A stretch of 64,000 bases of DNA. Source: an uncultured Prevotellaceae bacterium. GTDB lineage: Bacteria > Bacteroidota > Bacteroidia > Bacteroidales > Bacteroidaceae. Made by a program: the position numbers and the translations under genes. The notes below the pieces were generated by a model, which was not told the DNA's origin, did not search any database, and worked only from the letters and a program-made list of their open reading frames with translations. Of the stretch, positions 41,208 through 49,614 are shown in pieces. Every line of letters starts with the position of its first letter. The stretch's first letter is position 1. The stretch spans positions 62,001-126,000 of the forward strand of contig CACWSX010000001.1 of assembly GCA_902763615.1 (NCBI GenBank), read 5' to 3'.

Positions 41208-42659
41208 TCATTTCCTGTCACTTCGAATCAACTCAAGGAGTTTTTCCACCGCCTCTTCCTCGGGAATATTCTTTTCTACGCAGACTTTTTGTTTGTAGAG
41301 TGAAATCTTGCCGCGACCGGCTCCGACATAGCCATAATCAGCATCAGCCATTTCGCCTGGACCATTGACAATGCAGCCCATGATACCAATCTTCAGACCT
41401 ACAAAGTCCTTGGCGGCTACCTTAACCTCTTCGAGGCGAGACGGCTCACGCTCGGCAATGCGAGCAAGTTCACATTGCTCTTGCTTAATCGCCGCCTTGA
41501 TGCGGGCGATGGTCTCCTGTAGGTTGTAGAGGGTGCGTCCGCAGCCTGGGCAGGAAATATATTCGGTCTTGGTGAATTTGATGCGGGCAGCCTGCAGGAT
41601 GGCGTCAGCCAGTTCTATGAGACGCGCCTCTTCGAAGGATGTATTGCGTATGATCAGTTTCGTGGCTTTTTTGTCGATGAGCAAGGCACCTACAGCCATG
41701 GCGGCCTTCAGTTGAAGTGTCTCCCAGTCTTGGCAGAAGACTGTGAGTGTGATGGTATCATCCTTAATGGATTTTTCTGCCTCTTCACGCAAAAGCGTAC
41801 ATTCAGGAATCAGGTCCACGAGTTTGCGTGCCACGGGTATTTCACATTCTGGTTCTTCGCTCAGCGATACGCGGATGGTGTCGCCAATGCCCTCTGTCAA
41901 CAGTGCTCCGATTCCTACGGCACTTTTGATACGGCCATCCTCTCCTTCGCCAGCTTCCGTTACACCGAGGTGCAGGGGGTAGTGCATGTCCTCCTTGTCC
42001 ATTGTGGTTACCAGCAGTCGCACGGTTGTCACCATCACGACTGTGTTAGAGGCTTTGATAGAGATCACTACGTCGTTGAAGTTTTCGCGTTTAAAGATGC
42101 GCAGGAACTCCATACAGCTCTCCACGATGCCTTCGGGCGTATCGCCATAGCGCGACATAATGCGGTCGCTGAGGGAACCGTGATTCACACCGATACGGAC
42201 GGCAGTGTGATGTTCCTTACAGATCTGAATGAAGGGGACGAGTTTCCTTTCGATTTTCTTCAGTTCGTCGGCATATTCCTCATCGGTGTATTCCAGATGT
42301 TTGAAGGTACGTCCCGGGTCGACATAGTTGCCTGGATTGATGCGCACCTTCTCACAATAGAGGGCGGCGATGTCGGCGGTGTGTGCGGTGAAGTGCACAT
42401 CGGCCACCAATGGCTGTGTGTAGCCATCGGCCTTCAATTTGGCAGAGATGTTTTTCATATTTTCTGCCTCACGGGTTCCTTGTGTTGTAAAGCGTACCAG
42501 TTCGCCGCCTGCATCTATAATGCGTTTTGCTTGTGCTACGCTGGCGTCGGTATCGTTGGTATCGGTGGTTGCCATCGACTGGATGCGGATGGGGTTATTA
42601 CCTCCAATGCCGATATTACCCACCTGCGTTTCTGTAGAACGTCTTCTTTGATAACTCAT
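41208..42659 (-). CDS. ispG: 4-hydroxy-3-methylbut-2-en-1-yl diphosphate synthase
   Basis: A 483-residue MEP-pathway enzyme that converts MEcPP to HMBPP with a 4Fe-4S cluster. The N-terminal TIM-barrel begins with NPIRIQSMATTDTND, and the cluster ligands are in ISCPGCGRTLYNL and MGCIVNGPGEM. At 483 residues it is longer than the ~370 of the simple bacterial type and shorter than the ~600-residue domain-inserted type of many Bacteroidetes, which suggests a reduced insert. ispF of the same pathway lies at 9736. It directly follows purE (7-bp gap). Confidence 0.95.
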   Translation of the reverse strand: MSYQRRRSTETQVGNIGIGGNNPIRIQSMATTDTNDTDASVAQAKRIIDAGGELVRFTTQGTREAENMKNISAKLKADGYTQPLVADVHFTAHTADIAALYCEKVRINPGNYVDPGRTFKHLEYTDEEYADELKKIERKLVPFIQICKEHHTAVRIGVNHGSLSDRIMSRYGDTPEGIVESCMEFLRIFKRENFNDVVISIKASNTVVMVTTVRLLVTTMDKEDMHYPLHLGVTEAGEGEDGRIKSAVGIGALLTEGIGDTIRVSLSEEPECEIPVARKLVDLIPECTLLREEAEKSIKDDTITLTVFCQDWETLQLKAAMAVGALLIDKKATKLIIRNTSFEEARLIELADAILQAARIKFTKTEYISCPGCGRTLYNLQETIARIKAAIKQEQCELARIAEREPSRLEEVKVAAKDFVGLKIGIMGCIVNGPGEMADADYGYVGAGRGKISLYKQKVCVEKNIPEEEAVEKLLELIRSDRK

Positions 42660-42666
42660 GGTAACA

Positions 42667-43173
42667 TCAGTTAGTCTTAAACTCGTATTTCACGTCGGCC
42701 AGATCCTTATTGGCCTTTTCGATTTTCGCCCGCAGTCCCCCTTTATATACGGCCAGTCGTTGTGCAAGTGTAGCATCACTGAGAGCCATCATCTCTACAG
42801 CAAGGATAGCTGCATTTTGTGCACCATTGATGCCTACGGTAGCCACGGGGATGCCTGGTGGCATTTGAATGATACTAAGCATGGCATCGAGGCCGTCGAG
42901 CATTCCTTTTATGGGAACGCCGATAACGGGTAGGGTTGTTGAGGCCGCAATGACGCCAGGCAGTGCGGCGGCCATGCCTGCTCCTGCAATGATCACCTTG
43001 ATTCCTCTGTCCTTGGCCGTACGGGCGAATTCCTCCACAGCATCAGGTGTGCGATGTGCGGAGAGGGCATTAACTTCAAAAGGTACCTGCATCTCGTCGA
43101 GCAGTTTGCAGGCTTTTTCCATGATGGGCAGATCACTTGTACTGCCCATGATAATACTAACTAATGGTTTCAT
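42667..43173 (-). CDS. purE: N5-carboxyaminoimidazole ribonucleotide mutase
   Basis: A 168-residue class I PurE. The start MKPLVSIIMGSTSDLP matches the family; a longer open frame upstream overlaps the PAP2 gene and is not used. GSTSDLP, SAHRTPD, AGAGMAAALPG and GVPIKG form the nucleotide and carboxylate-transfer site. It converts N5-CAIR to CAIR in purine synthesis. It sits between the PAP2 membrane protein and ispG; the 44-bp spacer upstream is largely heptanucleotide repeat. Confidence 0.95.
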   Translation of the reverse strand: MKPLVSIIMGSTSDLPIMEKACKLLDEMQVPFEVNALSAHRTPDAVEEFARTAKDRGIKVIIAGAGMAAALPGVIAASTTLPVIGVPIKGMLDGLDAMLSIIQMPPGIPVATVGINGAQNAAILAVEMMALSDATLAQRLAVYKGGLRAKIEKANKDLADVKYEFKTN

Positions 43174-43177
43174 GTAT

Positions 43178-43205
43178 CTTGAACTTTGACTTGTTATAAA
43201 TTGAA
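43178..43205. repeat. heptanucleotide-like repeat upstream of purE (4 units)
   Basis: cttgaac, tttgact, tgttata, aattgaa fill most of the spacer between the PAP2 gene and purE. The units are degenerate. Confidence 0.5.
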
Positions 43206-43217
43206 ACAGACGATTAC

Positions 43218-43847
43218 TTAAAGAAACAGGATGCCGATGATGGCGCAGGCGCCCCCCACGAAGAATCCGGCTACGACTTGGGCTAGGCTGTGCTGCCGGA
43301 GAATCATGCGGCTTGTGCCAAGGATGCCAGCCAGGATGAGTGTCAGTGATAGCCACCAGACGGGGTTAAATCCGAAGAACTCTGCGAAGACGAACAATGC
43401 CCCCGCTACGCCGCCAATGGCTGCTGTATGGGTTGAGATCTTCCACCACACATTGATCATGGCACAGGTAATCTGAATGAACAGTGCTGCAGTCACGATT
43501 GTCATCATAAAGTGCGGGATGTGTAGGAGTTCCATCAAGTAGATGCAGAGGAAATAGCAGAGGATACTGATGACATAAGGCACTGCGCGTCGTTCCTTCT
43601 GTCCGAGGTCGATGAGGTTCCATCCCTGGTGGCGCCGGTAGAAATGGATCAATACGGTCGGGAGTACCACTGTCAGCAGATAAACCATGGTGAGCAATTG
43701 GAATTTGTAACTCCAAGGCATCTGGCTCATGTAGCTGAACATGAACAAGCAGATCATGCCCACCGTTGGCAGGTAGAATGGTGTGAACACCATACTGATG
43801 AGTCTTGCAGTGAGGATTATTCCCTTTTCTCTAGTCATTTTTTTCAT
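43218..43847 (-). CDS. PAP2-family membrane phosphatase
   Basis: A 209-residue protein with six or so membrane segments. The late motifs THTAAIGG and SRMILRQHSLAQVVAGF match the second and third parts of the lipid-phosphatase signature (SGH and SRxxxxxHxxxDVxxG; here the Asp is Gln). Motif one is not clear. PAP2 enzymes dephosphorylate undecaprenyl or other lipid phosphates; the imperfect motif makes activity uncertain. It overlaps rpoN by 4 bp (ATGA). Confidence 0.78.
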   Translation of the reverse strand: MKKMTREKGIILTARLISMVFTPFYLPTVGMICLFMFSYMSQMPWSYKFQLLTMVYLLTVVLPTVLIHFYRRHQGWNLIDLGQKERRAVPYVISILCYFLCIYLMELLHIPHFMMTIVTAALFIQITCAMINVWWKISTHTAAIGGVAGALFVFAEFFGFNPVWWLSLTLILAGILGTSRMILRQHSLAQVVAGFFVGGACAIIGILFL

Positions 43848-45364
43848 TCCTTTCTCAATCTTGCGATGGGGATGCCCAGTGCCTCGCGGTATTTGGCGAC
43901 GGTGCGCCGGGCGATGGGGAATCCCTTCTCTGTGAGTTGTTCGCGTAGTGCATCGTCGCTTAATGGATGATGCTTGTCCTCTGCTTCTATCAAATCACGT
44001 AGCATGGCTTTGATCTGTCGTGTTGACAGTTCCTCACCACTCTCAGTGACATAGCTGTCGCTGAAGAAGTGTCGCAGGGGGAAGGTGCCCCATCGTGTCT
44101 GGGCATATTTCGAGTTACAGACACGTGATATCGTCGAGAGGTCCAGTCCTGTTTTCTCTGCCACATCCTTCAGAATCATCGGCCGTAGCGAGGCCTCATC
44201 TCCATCGAGGAAGAACTGTCGTTGTAGTGTGATGATGGACTGCATTGTCATGGTGAGCGTGTGCCGTCTCACTCGGATGGCCTCAATGAAGCTCTGTGCA
44301 GCATCCACTTTCTTCTTGATATAGAGTAGTGCCTCTTTAGTTTGGCGGTTCAAGTGTTCCTTGTTCTGCTGGTACTCGTTCATAGAGTCGATAAACGACT
44401 GCGACAGGGTGAGTTCCGGTACTTCGCCATTGTTGAGTGTGAAGGTTACTGTGCCGTCGTCTTGTGTATCCACAATGAAGTCGGGTGTAATCTGTTGCAG
44501 GTTTCTTCCGACAGTCTCTCCCATTGATGCACCAGGTCGTGGATTCAGTTTGCGCAGTTCTCCGAAGAGCGCCTCTCCCTGTTGGTCGTTTAATGCGAGG
44601 GCGGTCTGTATACGTTTCCAGTGCTTATGTGTGAAGTCGTCGAAATAGCGGTTGATGACCTGTTGCATGAGTTTTTTCACCCGTGAGTCGTCCCGTCGTG
44701 CTATTTGGAGGAGCAGGCATTCCTGTAAGGAACGTGCGCCAATTCCAGCGGGATCAAAGTCCTGTAAGACATGCAGTACGTCCTCTATCTCTTTTTCGTT
44801 TGCATCGATATTATGATAGATGGCCAGTTCGTCGCTGATGGTATAGAGGTCCTTGCGGAGCAATCCATCGTCATCCAGTGAGCCGATGAGGTATTCCAGG
44901 ATGTCTCGTTGTCTGTCTGTCAGGTCACTCTCCCTCATTTGCTCCAGCAGTTGGTCGTAGAACGATTCTGTGGTTCCGAATACGACTTCCTCCTGATCTT
45001 CTGAGAGATTATTTCCCCCGTGGTATACGGGCAGTTCCTCATCGTCCCGTCCGATATTCTCCAATGCCGCATCCAGTGCCGACTGTCGTTCTTCTCGCTC
45101 AGACATGGATGTCTCATCAGATTTCTCAGTATACTCTGTGTTTTCGGGGAAGTCAGAGTAATCTGCGAACTCCGTATTCTCTCCTGGCGACTCGACCTCC
45201 AGTGCCGGGTTGTCGTTCATTTCCGTATTGATACGGTCTGCCAACTGTGTAATTGGCAGTTCCACCAGCGACGATACCAGCATTTGTTGCTGTGAGATCG
45301 ACTGTGCCAGTTTCTGGATCTGTGTCTGTTTCTGTTCCTGTATTTGCCAGGACTTATCGCTCAT
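43844..45364 (-). CDS. rpoN: RNA polymerase sigma-54 factor
   Basis: A 506-residue sigma factor. The Gln-rich region I (EQKQTQIQKLAQSISQQQML) binds activators, an acidic linker follows, then the core-binding domain. The helix-turn-helix ends in the RpoN box ARRTVAKYRE, which reads the -24 element. It allows transcription that depends on AAA+ activators; none of those is encoded here. It lies between a conserved-looking 216-residue gene and PAP2, overlapping the latter by 4 bp. Confidence 0.96.
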   Translation of the reverse strand: MSDKSWQIQEQKQTQIQKLAQSISQQQMLVSSLVELPITQLADRINTEMNDNPALEVESPGENTEFADYSDFPENTEYTEKSDETSMSEREERQSALDAALENIGRDDEELPVYHGGNNLSEDQEEVVFGTTESFYDQLLEQMRESDLTDRQRDILEYLIGSLDDDGLLRKDLYTISDELAIYHNIDANEKEIEDVLHVLQDFDPAGIGARSLQECLLLQIARRDDSRVKKLMQQVINRYFDDFTHKHWKRIQTALALNDQQGEALFGELRKLNPRPGASMGETVGRNLQQITPDFIVDTQDDGTVTFTLNNGEVPELTLSQSFIDSMNEYQQNKEHLNRQTKEALLYIKKKVDAAQSFIEAIRVRRHTLTMTMQSIITLQRQFFLDGDEASLRPMILKDVAEKTGLDLSTISRVCNSKYAQTRWGTFPLRHFFSDSYVTESGEELSTRQIKAMLRDLIEAEDKHHPLSDDALREQLTEKGFPIARRTVAKYREALGIPIARLRKE

Positions 45365-45393
45365 TTCTTCTAATCCCTCTAGCTTCTAAAATA
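45365..45393. repeat. heptanucleotide-like repeat between the 216-residue gene and rpoN
   Basis: On the minus strand ttttaga, agctaga, gggatta, gaagaa run through the end of the upstream gene (including its TAG stop) and the 14-bp spacer to rpoN. Degenerate. Confidence 0.4.
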
Positions 45394-46029
45394 CTCTTTC
45401 AGTTGTTCTGCATATGCGGCGAGTTGTTCTGTTTCTGCATTGCCATAGCGTCGCCATATCACCTGGCAAGGAGCCAACAGTGTACTATCCGGTTGGTCTT
45501 TGCGGTTCAGATACGGGTCGCAGTATTGGAACAATTTCATGATTTCGATCACTTCCTGAGGTCTGACCTTGATCAGTTTTGCCAGTTCCTGCACTTCCGG
45601 TGTTTCCGGTACCATGGTGATAGGTGTCAGTCGGAAATAGAGGTCTAGAATCAGTGTCATCATGACAGGTGTCATTGTCGTCTCTTTGTTCACGGGTTTG
45701 AAGTCTCTTTCGAATGTCTCCTGCACCTCCACGCCCTCATAGAAAGCATCGGCATGGCCATAGCCTCTCATCTCTCGCCACAGGCTGACGGCTCGAGCCA
45801 GTTTCTTTGGGTTTCTTCCGTATGTTTCCCAGATATGTTCTATGCGTGGTGTCTCCAGATTCGCGATCTGGCACATTTTGTTAAAGAGGAAGTTGGGTGG
45901 CATGTGTAATTCCAGGCTCAGGTCAACCATTTTGCGGTGGAACGTTGGTTTGATGCCCACTGGTTTCTGTAGGTAAATCTGCATCAGCAGCAGCCAGTAA
46001 TCGTCTGACCATTTAGCGTTTTTTGCCAT
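45379..46029 (-). CDS. uncharacterised 216-residue protein upstream of rpoN
   Basis: I do not recognise a named family. I prefer the start MAKNAKWSDDYW to the one seven codons earlier because the likely transcription start (from the -7 box at 46048) would fall after the latter. The protein is helical and soluble, with WLLLMQIYLQKPVGIKPTFHRKMVDLSLELHMPP near the N-terminus. A later region (VQELAKLIKVRPQEVIEIMKLFQYCDPYL) resembles a helical nucleic-acid-binding or adaptor bundle. It seems cotranscribed with rpoN, 14 bp downstream. Confidence 0.7.
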   Translation of the reverse strand: MAKNAKWSDDYWLLLMQIYLQKPVGIKPTFHRKMVDLSLELHMPPNFLFNKMCQIANLETPRIEHIWETYGRNPKKLARAVSLWREMRGYGHADAFYEGVEVQETFERDFKPVNKETTMTPVMMTLILDLYFRLTPITMVPETPEVQELAKLIKVRPQEVIEIMKLFQYCDPYLNRKDQPDSTLLAPCQVIWRRYGNAETEQLAAYAEQLKEYFRS

Positions 46030-46047
46030 ATACTCTCTAATTTTTTG

Positions 46048-46055
46048 CAAAAATA
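46048..46055 (-). promoter_or_regulatory. -7 element for the 216-residue gene and rpoN operon
   Basis: Minus strand TATTTTTG. It predicts a very short leader before the start at 46029. Confidence 0.45.
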
Positions 46056-46110
46056 CAGTTTTTTTTGCAACCTTGCAACCGAAACGGCAAAAAACTTATG
46101 AGAAGAGCCT

Positions 46111-46138
46111 AAAAAATCCCGCAAGCGGGATTCTTTTT
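46111..46138 (-). terminator. intrinsic terminator of the nrdD-nrdG unit
   Basis: AATCCCGC and GCGGGATT form an 8-bp stem with a 2-nt loop as written, flanked by A6 on one side and TTCTTTTT on the other, so it can terminate in both directions. It lies directly after nrdG. Confidence 0.8.
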
Positions 46139-46139
46139 G

Positions 46140-46643
46140 TCAGATAGCGACGGCGATGTCAGGATGCCACAGTACGATCTTGCCTGAGTAGAGTGAGGCC
46201 TGTACGTCGATGAGTCGTTGGTTGCTACTGCCTCTGAAGAGCAAGTCTGTGTCGCGTAATTTCTCTATGAACGGTCCGTCTACGAGTACGTCCAGTTGTT
46301 CGAGGAGTTCCCGTTGTTCCTGTGTGATGAGTGATTCGAATGTAAATCCTGTGTAGCACCAGATATCCTTGTTTGTTCGTTTATGGATTTCCCGTGCCAG
46401 TTCTGCGAACCCTGCAGCCTGGTACATGGGGTCGCCTCCGCTGAAGGTGACGTTGGCATAGGGATCCGCCTCAATGATTTTCATGATCTCTTCCACGCTC
46501 ATCTCATGTCCTTGGTCAAAGGCCCATGACTGTGGATTATGGCAGCCGGGGCATTTGTGTCGGCATCCGGCGCAATAGATGGAGGTCCGGAATCCCGGAC
46601 CGTCCACCATAGTATCCTCTATGATATCTAAGACCCTTATCAT
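46140..46643 (-). CDS. nrdG: class III ribonucleotide reductase activase (E. coli type)
   Basis: A 167-residue radical SAM activase. The sequence DTMVDGPGFRTSIYCAGC leads into CAGCRHKCPGCHNP, where the C-x3-C-x2-C cluster motif (CRHKCPGC) is preceded by an extra Cys, as in classic NrdG. TFSGGDPMYQAAG binds SAM. It installs the glycyl radical on the NrdD encoded 5 bp upstream. It is clearly different from the shorter activase at 24015-24482, so each reductase has its own activase. Confidence 0.95.
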   Translation of the reverse strand: MIRVLDIIEDTMVDGPGFRTSIYCAGCRHKCPGCHNPQSWAFDQGHEMSVEEIMKIIEADPYANVTFSGGDPMYQAAGFAELAREIHKRTNKDIWCYTGFTFESLITQEQRELLEQLDVLVDGPFIEKLRDTDLLFRGSSNQRLIDVQASLYSGKIVLWHPDIAVAI

Positions 46644-46648
46644 AATCT

Positions 46649-48880
46649 CTAGAACAGGTTCTGTTCTCCGTGATTGATATGTGTCACGCGATCGTTGAGT
46701 TCAGCCAGTTTTCCGCTGTTCCAGCGGTCGGTTGTTCCCACCAGATAGCCAGTGATACGTTGCAGTTTGTCGATGTTTGTCGATCCGCATTTCGGGCATC
46801 TTTCCAGATGGTCGTCAGCGTTCTCGTATCCGCAGTCCATGCATCGGTTACGGTTATGGTTCACGCTGCCGTAGCCCATGTTCAGCTGGTCCATCATGTC
46901 GACTACGCTCATGATGACCTGTGGGTTGTGTGTGGCATCTCCGTCGATCTCCACGTAGAAGATATGTCCGCCGCGTGTAATCTCGTGGTATGGTGCCTCC
47001 ACTTCTGCCTTATGTCGTGCAGAGCATTTGTAATACACCGGTACGTGGTTGGAGTTGGTGTAATAGTCGCGGTCGGTGACGCCCGGTATGCTTCCGAATT
47101 TCTGTCGGTCCTTCTTTGTGAATTTTCCGCTGAGGCCTTCCGCCGGTGTGGCGAGTACGGAGTAGTTATGATGATAACGTTCGCAGAAGTCGTTTACGCG
47201 TTGTCGCATGTATTCGACAATTTTCAGGCCCAGTTCCTGGCTCTCTTTGCTTTCCCCGTGGTGTTTTCCTGTCAGTGCCACCAGGCATTCTGCCAGTCCG
47301 ATGAATCCGATGCCAAGTGTTCCCTGGTTGATAACACTTTCGATGGTATCTTTGGGACCTAACTTGTCGGCCCCTATCCAGAGGCTCTTCATCAGCAGTG
47401 GGAACTGTTTTGCGAAAGCCGTCTTCTGGAACTGGAAGCGGTCGTCGAGTTGTTTTGCTGTGATTTCGAGCATGTTATCAAGTTTTGCAAAGAACATGTC
47501 AATGCGTTTCTGTTGATCCGTTTCTTCCATGCACTCGATGGCGAGTTTTACGATGTTGATGGTTGAGAAAGAAATGTTACCACGTCCGATGGAAGTTCTA
47601 GGTCCGAATCGGTTTTCGAACACGCGTGTGCGGCATCCCATCGTTGCCACTTCGTGGATATAGCGTTTCGGGTCGTCGGATCGCCATTCCGGATCTTGGT
47701 TGTAAGAAGCGTCGAGGTTCAGGAAGTTGGGGAAGAACCGTCTTGCCGTCACTTTGCAAGCCAGTTGGTAGAGGTCGAAGTTTCGGTCCTCTGGCAAGTA
47801 ATTTACGCCCCGTTTCTTTTTCCATATCTGTATGGGGAAGATGGCCGTCTCGCCTCCCCCTACGCCCTCATAGGTGGAAAGCAGTATTTCTCGCATGATG
47901 CATCTTCCTTCCGCTGAGGTGTCGGTACCGTAGTTAATGGAAGAGAACACCACCTGGTTACCTCCGCGTGAGTGTATGGTATTCATATTGTGTATGAACG
48001 CCTCCATTGCCTGGTGTACGCGTCCCACGGTTTTGTTGATGGCATGTTGCTGTGCCCGTTCTTTGCCTTTCAGTCCGTCGAGCGGTTTCTTCAGGTAGTC
48101 CATCAGCGGTTCGTCGTAGAGATCCTTATAGCTCTCCCCGTTCAGTTCTTCCATTGCTTTCAGTTCCTCGATGTAGGTCAGTCTTACATAAGGTGCCAGA
48201 TAGAAGTCGAAAGCCGGGATGGCCTGTCCGCCGTGCATTTCGTTTTGTGCGCATTCCATTGAGATGCACGCCAGGACTGAAGCCGTTTCGATGCGTTTTG
48301 CCGGTCTGCTGGCCCCATGTCCTGCGATGAAGCCACAATTGAGGATATTGTCCAGTGGGTGTTGCACGCAAGTCAGCGATTTTGTGGGATAGTAGTCTTT
48401 GTCGTGTATGTGCAAGTAATTCTGTTCCACGGCCTCCCTTGCCTCTTCGCTGAGCAGGTAGTCGTCGACGAAAGGTTTTGTAGTTTCCGATGCGAACTTC
48501 ATCATCATGCCGGCCGGTGTGTCAGCATTCATATTTGCGTTCTCTCGTGTCACGTCATTATTCTTAATGTTGACGATATCGAGGAAGACTTCACGTGTTT
48601 TTGCTTTCCTTGCCACGGAGCGCTGATGCCGGTATGCGATGTATTTCTGTGCCACATCCTTTCGGCTTGATTTCATGAGTTCCATTTCCACGGCATCCTG
48701 TATCTGTTCCACAGTCATTTGGCTTTCGCCACGCTGTGCGATATGGTCTGTGATCTGGTACAGGAGTCGTTCGTCCTCTCCTTTGTCCGTGTGGATCATG
48801 GCTTTACGGATGGCCGCCATGATTTTCTGTTCATTGAAGCCCACAATGCGTCCGTCGCGCTTTACAACAGTTTGAATCAT
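46649..48880 (-). CDS. nrdD: anaerobic (class III) ribonucleoside-triphosphate reductase, E. coli/T4 type
   Basis: A 743-residue glycyl radical enzyme. Residues 1-90 are an ATP cone (VVKRDGRIVGFNEQKIM). The catalytic region has MECAQNEMHGGQAIPAFDFY and GCRTRVFENRFGP, typical of E. coli-like NrdD. The C-terminus has the zinc site CMDCG...CPKCGS and the glycyl-radical motif RITGYLVGT. It reduces NTPs with formate as electron donor in characterised relatives. A NrdG gene follows by 5 bp. The promoter is about 65 bp upstream. This is the second class III reductase of the window. Confidence 0.96.
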   Translation of the reverse strand: MIQTVVKRDGRIVGFNEQKIMAAIRKAMIHTDKGEDERLLYQITDHIAQRGESQMTVEQIQDAVEMELMKSSRKDVAQKYIAYRHQRSVARKAKTREVFLDIVNIKNNDVTRENANMNADTPAGMMMKFASETTKPFVDDYLLSEEAREAVEQNYLHIHDKDYYPTKSLTCVQHPLDNILNCGFIAGHGASRPAKRIETASVLACISMECAQNEMHGGQAIPAFDFYLAPYVRLTYIEELKAMEELNGESYKDLYDEPLMDYLKKPLDGLKGKERAQQHAINKTVGRVHQAMEAFIHNMNTIHSRGGNQVVFSSINYGTDTSAEGRCIMREILLSTYEGVGGGETAIFPIQIWKKKRGVNYLPEDRNFDLYQLACKVTARRFFPNFLNLDASYNQDPEWRSDDPKRYIHEVATMGCRTRVFENRFGPRTSIGRGNISFSTINIVKLAIECMEETDQQKRIDMFFAKLDNMLEITAKQLDDRFQFQKTAFAKQFPLLMKSLWIGADKLGPKDTIESVINQGTLGIGFIGLAECLVALTGKHHGESKESQELGLKIVEYMRQRVNDFCERYHHNYSVLATPAEGLSGKFTKKDRQKFGSIPGVTDRDYYTNSNHVPVYYKCSARHKAEVEAPYHEITRGGHIFYVEIDGDATHNPQVIMSVVDMMDQLNMGYGSVNHNRNRCMDCGYENADDHLERCPKCGSTNIDKLQRITGYLVGTTDRWNSGKLAELNDRVTHINHGEQNLF

Positions 48881-48945
48881 TCTTATAAAGTTATTAATTT
48901 ATGCTTTCTTCGTTAATTGAGTTAGGGCATAGCCAAAATCAGCAA

Positions 48946-48953
48946 CAAAGTTA
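48946..48953 (-). promoter_or_regulatory. -7 element for the E. coli-type nrdD
   Basis: Minus strand TAACTTTG followed by TTGCTG; leader about 60 nt. The 285-bp gap up to sufE otherwise holds only the sufE terminator. Confidence 0.5.
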
Positions 48954-49046
48954 CTATAAAATAAATCGAAGATTCTCTTTTTGGAAAACATTTGCTTAGT
49001 TAAAAAAATTAAAACCACTGATAATCAGTCTGTTAAAAACATAAAA

Positions 49047-49070
49047 CGGAAACTTTTGAAATAGTTTCCG
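49047..49070 (-). terminator. intrinsic terminator of sufE
   Basis: CGGAAACT and AGTTTCCG form a perfect 8-bp stem with an 8-nt loop. On the minus strand it is followed by TTTTATGTTTTT. Confidence 0.75.
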
Positions 49071-49164
49071 CTTTAAAGTGTTCCAAAAAGTACAACTTCT
49101 TTACTTTAACTTGAGCTGATAACTATGCCGTTTTCAGTCACTTATCCTTCCGGTGGAGTTGTTT

Positions 49165-49614
49165 TTAGTCTGCTTTTGCTTGGAATGCGATGGCATACAT
49201 TCTCATTTGTTTGACCATGGCCAGCAACCCATTCGAACGTGTGGGAGAGAGATGCTCTTTGAGTCCGATGGCCTCGATAAAATAGAGGTCGGCATTAAGT
49301 ATCTCCTGTGGTGTATGGTCGCTGAGTACCCGTATGAGCAGTGCTACGATACCTTTTACGATCAGTGCATCGCTCTCCGCGCGGAAATGGATTACTCCCG
49401 GCTCCAGACTTCTGTCTCCCGGCTCCTTTATAAGTTCCGCTACCAGCCACACCCGGCTCTGGCAGCCGTCAATCAAGTTTTGTTCCGTTTTATCTTTCTC
49501 GTCGAGCGGTTCCTGTTCAGTGCCCAGATCGATGAGCAGCTGATACTTGTCCATCCAGTCGTCGAAGCCTGCGAACTCCTCTATGATCTCATCTTGAATC
49601 TCGTTAATTGTCAT
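49165..49614 (-). CDS. sufE: cysteine desulfuration protein SufE
   Basis: A 149-residue sulfur carrier. Cys51 in GCQSRVWL is the persulfide-carrying residue at the same position as in E. coli SufE. The ESDALIVKGIVALLIRVLSD and FIEAIGLKEHLSPTRSNGL motifs complete the fold. SufE takes sulfur from SufS for iron-sulfur cluster assembly; no suf cluster is next to it here. Residues about 63-73 (KEPGDRSLEPG) form an extra hairpin loop encoded by five GGAG-type heptamers, not part of the usual family. The start overlaps the U32 gene by 11 bp. Confidence 0.94.
   Translation of the reverse strand: MTINEIQDEIIEEFAGFDDWMDKYQLLIDLGTEQEPLDEKDKTEQNLIDGCQSRVWLVAELIKEPGDRSLEPGVIHFRAESDALIVKGIVALLIRVLSDHTPQEILNADLYFIEAIGLKEHLSPTRSNGLLAMVKQMRMYAIAFQAKAD
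49395..49429. repeat. heptanucleotide repeat within sufE (5 units)
   Basis: Plus-strand units ctcccgg, ctccaga, cttctgt, ctcccgg, ctccttt. On the coding strand they read as NNNGGAG heptamers that add a polar loop to SufE between two beta strands. Confidence 0.8.

Noticed and set aside
43174-43356. Longer N-terminus for purE
   Set aside because: The extension is antisense-like Pro/His/Arg-rich sequence overlapping the PAP2 gene; the family start is at 43173.
48901-48999. 32-codon plus-strand frame in the nrdD leader
   Set aside because: It is antisense to the leader and promoter of nrdD, has no promoter of its own and no recognisable feature.
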